Below, piece by piece: positions 11,936 through 22,095 of a stretch of 64,000 nt of DNA. The notes under the pieces are model-generated. The model ran no database searches, was not told the DNA's origin, and saw only the letters and a list, made by a program, of their open reading frames with translations. Positions within the stretch are counted from its first letter, which is position 1. Every line of letters starts with the position of its first letter. The position numbers and the translations under genes were made by a program. The stretch comes from Adiantum capillus-veneris (taxonomy: Eukaryota; Streptophyta; Polypodiopsida; Polypodiales; Pteridaceae): the NCBI GenBank assembly GCA_014529385.2, contig CM043958.1:125525817-125589816 (forward strand). The letters run 5' to 3'.

Positions 11936-13398
11936 TCAAAACAGGTGATTACGTACTTGTTTATACCTTGAAGCAACATGCCAGGAAACTTAAAAAGCGA
12001 GGGATGGGACCATTTGTGATTAGTGATCTATCACAAAGTGGAGCTGTCAAGCTTGCTACATTAGCAGGTGAATAAATGCCGAACTGGATTAGTGGATGTC
12101 GATTGAAGAGATATCATCTACCACTCACACAGGAGATGCTCCAAAAAATTCATCAAGGAAAACAAAGAATGAAGGAAAAACAGAGAGTATGAGAGGAAGC
12201 TCAAGCAGAAGCACAAGAACGCATTGCAGAAAGAAGACTTCTACGACAACAACAACAAAGTGGACCACCATTGCGAATCAATGCCATTCGACTGACGAAG
12301 TTGGATGAAGAAACAGTGGAGAAAATAATTGTTGTCAAAGTGGGCAACCATCAAGTTGAATCGACAGCCTTGCTTGATTTAGGAGCTCAAGCAAATTTGA
12401 TCTCCTACGGATTATATCAACAGCTCAAAGTCACAGGTCAACTTCATCCTACTCCTCAAGTGCTGGAAAGTAGCACATCACACCCGTTGAAAACATTGGG
12501 ATGGACTATATTGTAGGTACAGATACATCAATATATTTACCCAGACATATTCTATGTGGTGGCGGATGAAAGCACACAACACTCAATGATGTTGGGGCAA
12601 CCTTGGCAAAAATAATACAATGTGCAGATGGATTGGAAAGCAAAGGCAGTCATAATTCAACATACGCATGAACAACACCTAACATCCTTTGCTCAGCAAT
12701 ACTAGAATGATCAGCTGCAAGCCATGCAATCATTGCAAAAAAAGTCAAAAGCACACATGCCATCAAAGAAAAACATGATACCCGAGACCAACAATCAAGT
12801 GAAAGCCAACCATGCTAATTACAGACATATGAAGTCACCGGCCGCAATGCAAAGATCTAGGTTACCAAAACAAGAGAAACAAGTATAGATGTGGAAGGAT
12901 AGAAATGCCATGGCAGACAAACAACAATGCAACAACAGAATTCCAACAAAGCAGATGGTTCAACCACAAACCAAGGGCATAAAACAGATATGGATCCCAA
13001 AGAAAATACTTAGCCATAACCCAAATGTCACTCGCATTTGGATACTAAAGCAAAATCAAAAGGAACTCCCTTCGGTACAAGCAACAACAAATGGCAGACA
13101 ACTGTATTTCAAAAAGGAAAATCGACTTATGTGGATGCCAATCAACAACAAACCAGTGGCAAACAAGAAAGTGCCAAACCATCTACAAAACCAGACAGCA
13201 ACAAAATACCACTGGAAAGCAAAGGCAATACGGCCCATAACCATTACATCCCAGCCAATTCTCTCCTTAGAAACAGCTACGTCTCTATCAACAGTGTCGG
13301 TTTACTTGCAAAGAAAACAGAAAACCTTGACGGCGAATGCCAATAAGCATCTTGCTTATTCCCTTCTCTTGCACAACATTAATTTTTTCATGCATTGA
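11936..13398 (+). pseudogene. Integrase C-terminus fused to a second retropepsin and basic tail
   Basis: One frame of about 485 codons without an indel. It begins with the integrase C-terminal domain (TGDYVLVYTLKQHARKLKKR, GPFVI, then RLKRYHLPLTQEML). A Glu/Ala/Arg/Gln-rich, probably helical linker follows, then a second aspartic protease: STALLDLGAQANLIS with the catalytic Asp at 12,376 and MMLGQPW near 12,590. A Lys/Gln/Asn-rich tail then carries three related motifs: QIWIPKK, RIWILKQ and RLMWMPI. Stops at 12,073, 12,190, 12,514, 12,613, 12,703 and 12,886 are all one C-to-T change from CAA, CAG or CGA. A protease after integrase is not the usual Ty3 order. Function of the tail is unknown; RNA binding is only a guess from charge. 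Confidence 0.75.
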
Positions 13399-15114
13399 CC
13401 AAGTATGCATAAAGAAGGGCCACATTCATCGGCCAGGCATAAGCACAACTTTTTCAACCTATGCACGGTACATACTCCGAGGCGATACCTTGTCGTCCGG
13501 GAGGACTCCGGCCAGGGGGGCGGGGGGGGGGACATTCTCAAATGCGGAACCAATAACAGAAACAGCAAAAAAGGGCATGATTTTTGACTATTTTAAGGGT
13601 TGTTGTTTGATTGTGAACTTTTTTGGAGTAACCCAAGTACATATGCCCTTATACAGCATGTATCTACAGGTATATGGGGCCAAATGCCAAATCAAGTGCC
13701 TAGGTGTGTGTATATAAGTAGAAATAGCCATTTTTCGGGCAAAATATTGGTAAAACGAAGAAATCCGACCATAAAAATTGCATGTGAGTGTATATAATGT
13801 TTTACGGTGATATTTATGATTTATGGGGATTTTCTGGGTTTGATTTGCTATTTTTCTTTTAATTTTGCTAATTTTCGGCAGAAAAACTTCAAAAATACAA
13901 AAAGCAGGTGAAAAACAGTCGTAATGAAAAACAACAAATATGGGGATGACCAGTGACTATAGGACAACCTATGGTACAGTGGGGGTGCAGTTATGAGACT
14001 GGAGTGGAAAGCGCCAGGTTTTGACCGAAATGCCAAATTTCTGATAAACAGAGCAAATTGAGTCCAAATCAAGAAATTTTTGAGCCTAAACCGCATCTCG
14101 CAAGACGATAGGAGCACATGTCAAATTTTGTGAAAAGTGGTTTGGGGACCTCCATTATAAGAAATTTTCACCTCATATTTAGCTCATTCTCACTATTGAC
14201 TTTGTGGAGAGAGCTTCTGCCACCTAGAGCGGACCAACCTTCCAGCAGCTTCTACGACGCGCACGACTACCCGACGAGCTCCAGACATGAGAGGTAGGCT
14301 CACCACCTTGAGCTTTTCGTGCATGTTTGTCATTTTGTCGCGAAAACTAGCGTAGAGGTCACACACAAAGCGGGCGGTAGAGACCTACAAATAGAGACGG
14401 CGGCCTAACGGCTGACCCAAAAGCAACAAGACTTCATCGGCAGCTTACCCTAACCTAGGAGACCAGTCATGGATGTCCAAAGGCAGTAGGAAACCATTGG
14501 AAAAAAACCTAATTCCCAAAAACCCACAAGAGGCCACCAAATGGGAAATCGGCAAAATGGCGACCAAATGCTACCAAAATTCATGGGTAGGAGCATCTCG
14601 ACATGCTCGACAAGTCTATATGACTCGCATGACCAAAAAGTGACCCGAAGCAGCACTAAACTTCAGAGACGGCATCAAACACACAAAGCGTCAAATTGCT
14701 CTTGCGGCCAAAACCGCAAGCCCGTTTACCACCAAACTTCACGAGCGGCTTTCCTAGACCATCAACAACCAAGTCCTATGGTGGTAGACCACCACAAATC
14801 ATCGAAGGTATGTAAATGCAACCACGGGTGCTTCTAGAGCAACAAATTGCCAAATGGAGCTCCGGTGAAGCCAAAGTGAACAAAAACCATACGGAAAGGA
14901 TCCCCAAGGGATCGGGAAGCTATGGAGACCAACATCAAGAAAATTCATCACCAAAAAGAACTCCAAAAGTCATAAAATGGATCGGAGGCTCTGAAGTCCA
15001 CACAGGGAGTTATTCTCTATCCATTTGACTTTTTTGTTGAAAATAGGCTCAAAAGGGACTTAGGGGGACCAAGGGCAAGCATTGGGAATACCATTCATGG
15101 AAAAAATCACCAGG
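13399..15114. other. Non-coding stretch between element A and palindrome array 2
   Basis: No recognisable protein. It includes a G-run at 13,513-13,530, a GTATATAAGTAG box at about 13,706 that could be a TATA signal, and AC-rich DNA at 14,200-15,050 whose short frames resemble nothing known to me. By position it could hold the 3' end of element A and the promoter or leader of the next unit. Confidence 0.4.
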
Positions 15115-15945
15115 AGACATCCTATGCGTAGGATGTCTCAAGGGCACTTCTGGGCACAATCTCCAACAATTTTCATCATGCACATTTTTTGAATGACATT
15201 TACAAGCTATCCACCAAGTCTCATCACATTTGGACCAAATTTGACCTCATATGCATGAAAAAACGCAAAGTTAGAGCATAGAGGCAGTAATGGGCCATAG
15301 AACTACCAAATCTTGTCCAAATCCAATCAAACTTGCCCAACACATTCACCAACACATCAACAACCAATCTATGTGGCTAGAAGGAAAAAATGATGAAATA
15401 GACATCCTACGCGTAGGATGTCTATTTGATCATTTTGACCAGAAGGGGATGTTTGATCATTCCAGATCCAATCACCTGATCGTCAGGAGCTCATATATCA
15501 AGTTTGAATCCATTCTAATCATTTTTGACCCCCAACACTATCAAGATACACTTTTTGAGCCCAAAAACACCATACATGCCCTTACAAGCATCAAACCTTG
15601 TTCAAATTCAAATCCAAGAACATAGCCATGTTCTATAGGCCAAGGACTACCCACATGACAAGTTTCATGTCATTTTGATGAAAAAGACATCCTACACAGA
15701 GAGTGTCATCATGGGAGCCAATACCATGGTGCAATAATCCCATATACCAATTTTCAACCCATTTGGACATCAATTGCTACCTATGATGGGCTTTCTACCC
15801 ATATTGTGACCTAAAAGCCCGAATCAGCCCAAAAATCCACTTTTTGATATCCAAGCACATAGCCATGTTCCATGGGCCATACACTACCAGCATATCAAGT
15901 ATGAACCAATTCTGATAAAAAAGAAATCCTACGCGTAGGATGTCT
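15115..15945. repeat. Palindrome array 2 (four copies, same family as array 1)
   Basis: Copies lie at 15,115-15,138 (one mismatch), 15,400-15,423 (perfect, extended to 32 bp at 15,396-15,427), 15,685-15,708 (degenerate right half) and 15,922-15,945 (one mismatch). The first three starts are exactly 285 bp apart. The last two units share CACATAGCCATGTTC and a GATRAAAA end just before the palindrome, as in array 1. The ATG of the coiled-coil frame follows about 150 bp later. Confidence 0.9.
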
Positions 15946-16092
15946 AGATGAAAATTTTTGGCCAGATTTGCACTGGGAGCACATGCACAGCTTCACAAGT
16001 TCCTTTTAAGCTTTATTTTCAATTTTCAAGTCATTTGGATAAGTAAAACTCGGTCTCGCAGCTAATATGGAAAAAATGCTAACTTCAGACTA

Positions 16093-17739
16093 TTGAGTGC
16101 AACAGGATCTATGGCAGCCGCGAAATCACCGGCAAAGAAGATAAGAATGACCATCAAGGATTACTTGGAAGAAGTGGAACCCTTCATCATTCCAGAAGGA
16201 ACACTAAAGCCCACCAACACATGGATACGAGAAGATCTGTTAGTGTCCAACGACCTAAAGATCTACCAAGGAGTGTTCAAAGACACTGAAGGCAATGTTA
16301 TTGAGCTACCAATGCTACCAAGAGAACTCAATGAGTTTGTACGAAGCAAGATGGCCGGATACTTGGAGAAGATTAATCTCCACAACAACTTTGAAGAAAT
16401 ACCGGCAGGGGTGGACATCAAGAGAGTCTGGGAATTTGTGACAAGCATCAAAGAGGATAGAGTGGCCAAAGTAACAGATTTACAAGGCAAACCAGAAACA
16501 GAGATAATAATCACTGAGCGGGTGGTAGGAGATGCACTAGACCTCTCTAACGAGGGGGATAGTGTAACAAAAAGAAGGGATGAGGTTAAGATGTACAAAG
16601 AGAAGAAGGGGAATTACACCTTTGAAGATATTTCCAACCCAAGAGTGGCAATCATGAGCCAGTTATACAACCAGTACTTCCACATGTGCACGAAGAGGCC
16701 ACAAAAGTAAAGAATTCCGCCAGGTGCAATTGCCACGACATTCACGTGGGCAATGACGAAAGGCACCCCAAAGATAATCAACTATGCGGCATATATACAT
16801 GACAACCTATTAAAGATGGGCAACAAGAAGCCAACCTATATAGTGCCAGGATAACTAATCACCAAGGTGATTTATGGGGCACTACACGCAAAAGGAAGAT
16901 GGCCTGACCCCCCGTCTCAGAATGATTTGCTGAGGTTAAAGGAAGACAAGGAAGATGAGCCGCAAAGAGCACCAAAGGTGGCTACAAGACTTAAAAGACG
17001 GCTAGATCCAGTTCAAGAGGAGCAGCCCGAGCAGAAGAAAGGGAAGAAGGAGTTGGCTCAAGTGCCGGCCAAAGAAACAAGGTCACAGAAAGCGGCAAGA
17101 CTAGAGAGCCTGATGGAGAGCTTCCGAGCACAGAGAGCCCTCAAGGGTGATTTAAGTGAACTCTGGTAGCCATCTCTAGAGTCTATGTCAGGATTGTCCA
17201 GAAGAGTGCAAAGGGACCGATTTGAAGACTATATCAAGAATTTTGAGATTCTTCATGCTGCATCAGAGAACATTCCACATGTCCCTTTCACAGAGGAGGA
17301 AGTACAACAAATAAGGCAGAAACTGCTAGATGAGCAAGAGAGCCAAGAAAGAGAAAGAAAAACTAAAGCAGACAGGGATTTAAAGGGCAAACCAACATCT
17401 CTACCAGCCAGCCCTAAACCCAGCCCACAGCCATCACCACCACCCTCCCCACCTCCTAGCAGCCCTCCACAAGAAGGTAAGGAGGCGGAGGACAAACAAA
17501 AAGAAAGGCAAGGAGATGAGCAAGAACAAGGACAAGAGGCGGAGCTGAAAGAAGATCCTAAGCCTCAAAGTGAGCAAAAAGAATTAGAAGATTCTTATTA
17601 TGCATTTTTGGACCTGCTAGCTGCAGGATATACGAAGGAAGAAGCCGCCACAGTCGCATTCAACTTGGCGAGGACAAGGCCTAAAGAACAGATGCAAGGC
17701 ATCAGGCTAGTAGAGTTAAGGAAATTGCTACAGATATAG
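16093..17739 (+). pseudogene. Accessory frame behind array 2, N-terminal half (unknown family)
   Basis: I do not recognise this protein. The first ATG in the frame lies within the first residues (MAAAKSPAKK at about 16,111). The first ~200 residues look like a folded domain (IKDYLEEVEPFIIPEGTL, WEFVTSIKEDRVAKV, YNQYFHMCTKR). A second ordered block (TTFTWAMTKGTPKIINYAAY) follows, then a charged region (16,940-17,160), then a proline/serine tract at 17,400-17,475 (PSPQPSPPPSPPPSSPP) and a Glu/Gln-rich stretch. In-frame stops are at 16,708, 16,852, 17,167 and 17,737, with no indel between them. By position, directly after the palindrome leader, it is a transposon-borne frame, perhaps an extra reading frame of an LTR element. 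It is not gag, protease, polymerase or integrase. Confidence 0.6.
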
Positions 17740-19545
17740 TGGACCTGCACCCGCCCTCCAATGAGTGGGACGTGGTGATGACAAAGCTATCCGGGTTGAG
17801 AGCTCAATCCATGGCTTCAGAGAAAGAGATGACAGCTCTCAAGGCCACTGAAGTAAAGATTAAAATGGAAGTAGACGCTCTGCAAGGACAAAGACAAATG
17901 CAAACGGAGAGAGAAGCTGAGCTACAGGCCAGCCTAGCGAGGGCACTACAAAACTGCCAGGCAATGGAGGAAGTAAATCAGGCAGCCGCAAAAATAATGC
18001 AAGCAGTTGAAGAAGAGTGTCAGCAGCTCAGCAAGTCACTGCTAGATGCCGAGAAGGAAAGATATAATCAGACACTACAGTTGGCATAAGAGTCTAAAGA
18101 AGTAGAAGCCATGAGGAACGCCAAGGAAAGAGCAGAGATAGATCAAGAAGAAAGCCAGGATGAGGTCCTAGAGCTCTAATACCAACTCAAAGTCAAAGAT
18201 TAGACAATCCAGAGGCTGCGAGCATCACCTGCTAGAGTTAGAGCTACTAGCTCGACTCAAATCACGACTGAGAGTCAACTCTATGAAGAGAAAATGCAAG
18301 AACTTCAGAAAGAGCTGACTCTAGAGAAAAAGCAGAGATTGATGATGGCAGAAGAATCTATAGTCATGCAAACGAGAATGGAAGAGGGCCAAAAAGCCCT
18401 GCAAGAGGAAGTAGAAATCATGAAGAGAAAGCTCGAGGAGGCGGAAAGAATAAACGCCGAACTTAATGACCTCCTCGTGAATATGGGCGAAGAAGCAGAA
18501 ACGGAAAAACAGAAACTCCTGAGGCAAATTGAGGAGTTAAAAGGACAGAAAGCAGGAGAGCCAGAGAGCACAGGGCTAGCCGCCAATGAGGGCATTGACC
18601 TAGAAATTGTGGCAGATCCGATGGACACGCTTATGCAAGAGGAAATCGTATAAGGATCCTCTCAAGAGCCACAGGATCTAACACAGGAAGAGGAAGAAAA
18701 ATTGCGTAAAGCAATAGAGGTGGAGCTCAGGGAAACCACAAAGGAAGCCTTGGAGTGGGAGCAGAGGGTCTTCAAGTCTATGAACATTCAGAAGATCGAC
18801 GCCAGAAACCTCAGGCGCGAGTGGCTTCAACCCTCTCTCCCATATCCATTGCTGAAATATGAAGCAGCTACCATAAACAAGCAGATCAAAGAAGAGCCAT
18901 CCGTACCCCTTTACAATGCAGATACCTCAAAACCAGAAGGGGTCAAGCTCATTGTGGAGTCTCAGGCAAAGTGGAGGAAGGCCTGGCTTACAAAGTACCC
19001 ACAATACCTAATCCACTTGGTAGAGGCACCTAAAAATATCAGAGATATCCTCAGCTTTTGTCCTCTACCAAGGATTAGGACATGGAAAGTGCAAGAAATT
19101 TTGCAAAGGAGCCAACCCACTTGGCTAAACTACCCTAAGCTACCGATCTTGAAGGCAGGTGAGAGAATAAGTGTCCACAACACATGGTGAAAACCCTAAC
19201 GGGCGCCATGAAGTTGTTCACTGGCTCACCTAACCTTACATGCATTATGATGAGGAAAATCTGCAGAACCCTCTTAGCAGTGTTCGAGACTTTTAAGTCA
19301 GGACAGGGGACTGACAACATCTTTTTCTTCCAAGATACATATAGATGCGCTTATGATCTATCTGGTCAGCCTTCCAAGGAGGTGATACATGCGTTGTATC
19401 AAAGGATAATGTTTCTACCATCCTATCACCTCTAGGCTTTTGAAGAAGCATTCTACATAGGCTTCTTCACCATAAACACTGACATTTTTGGCCCGACAAT
19501 GATGAACCTGCACGGAAGATATGAATCTCTACTTTCTCCAAGGTG
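17739..19545 (+). pseudogene. Accessory frame behind array 2, coiled-coil half
   Basis: Continues the preceding protein after a frameshift at about 17,739. From 17,770 to 18,560 the sequence is a long predicted coiled coil: dense Glu, Lys, Gln and Leu in heptad-like order (LKATEVKIKMEVDALQGQ, EEVEIMKRKLEEAERINAEL). A mixed, tryptophan-containing domain follows (EWEQRVFKSMNIQK, SQAKWRKAWLTKYPQYLIHL, 18,700-19,190). After another shift near 19,188 comes a last block with FETFKSGQGTDNIFFFQD, ending about 19,545 where an unrelated gag on the other strand begins. Stops at 18,087, 18,177, 18,201 and 18,651 are again one C-to-T change from sense. Coiled coils suggest self-assembly or partner binding; nothing more can be said. 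Confidence 0.6.
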
Positions 19546-20573
19546 ACTTTACTTAGCACTTTTGTCTTTCCCTTTTCCTCCTGGGTCAATCCACTGGTTC
19601 CTTCTTCTCCCTTGATTTCGATGCCATAATCATTTGACCTAGTTAGCACCTGTCTTGGCAATGGATACATGTCTCCACCCATCCTTGGTGGCTCATCACA
19701 TTGTGGGATGATGTGGCCCAACTCTCCACAATTATAACATGTGGGTGTCTGCCTCTAGAACCTACCATTGCAACACCATTCATAGGTCTTTCTTCACCTC
19801 CTGGCTGATTTGCATACCTCCCTCGACCTCGATTATTTTCCACTTGACCTAGCATGTTTAGGCTGAGATTCTTCATTAAATCTACCACTTGCCTAATGTC
19901 TTGCCTTAGCCCATCATCTTGCACTGCTATAGTGACCGCTGCTGGCATAACCTGAGGAGTAACAGCAACCACTAGTTCATGATGAACCATCCATAGGCTG
20001 AAATTCAGACCTCATGGGCAAAGACTCCACTCCTAACTGGCTCATTTTCCTCAGCTTCCACTCTTTGTTCCTTGCTACCTCTAGTCCATCTTCATATGTC
20101 CTAGGCTTCTTTAGCTCCACTCTCCAACGTATATTCTCCCAAAGACCAACCAAGAACGTGTCCTTCTTCATCATATCAGGTGGGGGTACTTGTGGTGCTA
20201 AGGCTTTGCACATCCACTCCCATGCCAATGAGAACTTACGTATGTATGCATCTACTTGCTCACCTTCCTTTTTCACTAAAGCCTGTACTTCTTGCCACAC
20301 TTTGTCAGGATCTTCTATCTTCACAAACTCCACTTCCAACCCATGCTTTAGATTGTCACAAATCAATCTTACAGGTGGATCATACATACGCAACTCCTCT
20401 TCAAATGCTTTGGACCAAACTCGTGCATCACTCTTCAAAAAAATCTAAAGAAGACATAACATCTACGCAGGGTCATGAATCTGGTTGCTAATGCATACAA
20501 CCTCCATCTTTTCCAAAAAGTCTTCTACATCTTCATCACTTCTTCCATGAAACTCCGGAGAAGAGAAATCCAT
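19536..20573 (-). pseudogene. Retrotransposon gag (second family) with zinc knuckle
   Basis: Starts at an ATG at 20,573 (MDFSSPEFHGRSDEDVEDFLEKM), with two stops soon after. The capsid block is clear at 19,980-20,440: SDARVWSKAFEEELR, DPDKVWQEVQALVKKEGE, AYIRKFSLAWEWMC and FLVGLWENIRWRVELKKPRTY. A frameshift near 19,985 leads to AVQDDGLRQDIRQVVDLMKN and a zinc knuckle of the CYNCGELGH type near 19,700-19,745, also frame-broken. A sister copy of the same family lies at 63,666-64,000 on the other strand. The frame ends where the accessory coiled-coil region of the neighbouring element begins. Confidence 0.8.
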
Positions 20574-21909
20574 GGCTACCCAAGCTACGATGCTTTGAGA
20601 ACCTCTTCGAACACACATGCAAGAACCCAAAACGTTTTACTCACTCAATTCCCAGAAACTTCAATGGAGCTTAACTTTAGATAAGGACAAAGACATGCAC
20701 ATCAAATGAGTTTTCATAGTTAATCTCGGAATTACAATAGGCAAAGGACATTCCAGTATCGCTCTCAATCTTCTTGGCCCGAACATAAAGACTATGCGCT
20801 GCTGGAAAAAAATCTTCCTGGACACATGAACATTTATCTGAATTCTTTGAGTTAAATGAAAAGGAGTGAATTGAGGTCTGTTTTGATCATCCATTAAAGC
20901 CAACCATGAAGCTCCCAAGAAGGCATACCTGACTTATCCTCTGATTTCAGCAGCATAACAACATAAATGGCTCAAAAGACCAAAAAACCCGCCATCATAG
21001 CTTGAAAATTTTTTGACAGAGTTTCCCCAGAAGTAGAGCATTAAGAACCCAAAAATATAGATTGTATATGTATGCATAAACTGCCAACAATAGAACCAGA
21101 GCATCAATTAGGAATCACTAGTACATAGCCTATGGCGAGGTCACAAAAATGGTGCTCCAGCTACTTGTATCACTGAAAGGATCTCCACATTTGAGAATCC
21201 CCCAGCTCAATAAAACCTCACGCTATCGACCCTCTCACGAAGGCTAATGCAACGCTTTCTAGAGTTGAACACCCATCAAACAATCTCGAAACACCATAGA
21301 ACTCGAAGAAGACCCTACTAATACCAATAGGTCCCTCTCCCTAAGGTCTATGAACCAAAAATCCCATCCCAAAACACCTGATGCAGAAACAATTAGGATG
21401 TCTGGCCGAAATCTGCACATCTTTGTTTCTGAAATCTAAAGTGCCTAATGTGTAGTTCTACTCAATGTGAACGCGTGGATACACTACAATGCAAAATTGG
21501 ACAACGTGTGCTCACCCAAACACCTGATGAAGCTCGTAGAAGGAGCTCGCAAAACCGAACCGTACGCGCACAATGTAGGTGCAAGTTTCAAAACTGAAAA
21601 TAGATTACCCAATCATGAGAAAAGTTGATTACAAGTTGAAGTATACGTAGCTTCGTAGCTTGAGCATACGTATAGTAGAGCTCCAAGATAAGCCTCCTTT
21701 CACATTAAAGTTATTGACATCTATACCTAAGACCTTCTAAATGGCCAGTGGTTGGATCATATGGACTTTTACAATCATCATGAATAATTACATCTTAGGG
21801 AATTGACTTGCTACTCTAGAATCCGGATTTACACAGAGTATGACTACACTAGCTCGGAAGAATAATAGATTACAAATGTGTTGTACGGCTACGTGTCTGA
21901 ATCAACGAG
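20574..21909. other. Upstream DNA of the minus-strand gag and LTR-like DNA
   Basis: No recognised protein. From about 21,934 leftward the minus strand reads TGTTAATGGATTGACC right after a purine tract, as a 3' LTR start would. The other end of that LTR was not located. The rest (20,574-21,300) would be the 5' leader of the gag at 19,536-20,573. Confidence 0.4.
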
Positions 21910-22095
21910 CACTCATTTGGTCAATCCATTAACATTCCCCCTTTCCTAGCTCATGTCGTCCCTTGACAAGACCATGTGCAGTCTTGTCATTATGGTCGTC
22001 TTCACTCGTTTGGTCAATCCATTAACATTCCCCCTTTCCTAGCTCATGTCATCCCTTGACAAGACCATGTGCAGTCTTGTCATTATGGTCGTCTT
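21910..22095. repeat. 93-bp tandem duplication of a polypurine tract and LTR edge
   Basis: Two nearly identical copies, 21,910-22,002 and 22,003-22,095. Each contains, on the minus strand, AGGAAAGGGGGAA followed by TGTTAATGG: a polypurine tract next to an LTR start. Confidence 0.9.
21935..21947 (-). other. Polypurine tract of a minus-strand LTR element
   Basis: On the minus strand AGGAAAGGGGGAA ends directly at TGTTAATGG, the expected junction where plus-strand synthesis starts beside the 3' LTR. A second copy produced by the tandem duplication lies 93 bp to the right (22,028-22,040). Confidence 0.65.

Larger units (their letters stand above)
4287..13398 (+). mobile_element. Element A: degraded Ty3-type LTR retrotransposon lacking reverse transcriptase
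   Basis: One retroelement-like transcription unit. A leader with four copies of a 24-bp palindrome (4,287-5,147) is followed by a single large reading region: gag, zinc knuckles, retropepsin, an acidic connector, integrase, then a second retropepsin and a basic tail. The domain order up to integrase is that of Ty3 elements, but the reverse transcriptase and RNase H segment is missing. Frame changes are few (near 7,595, 7,752, 8,441 and 11,936), while in-frame stops are many. LTRs were not identified, so the true ends are unknown and the limits given are those of the recognised parts. Confidence 0.7.

Noticed and set aside
4287-15945. Palindrome clusters as a CRISPR array or bacterial operator set
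   Set aside because: Spacing is irregular (125-441 bp), there are no unique short spacers or cas genes, and the surrounding sequence is plant transposon DNA.
5570-19190. In-frame stops as sites of U-to-C RNA editing
   Set aside because: Editing of stops to sense codons is known for organelle transcripts of some seed-free plants. This is nuclear transposon DNA, and deamination of methylated cytosine explains the pattern more simply.
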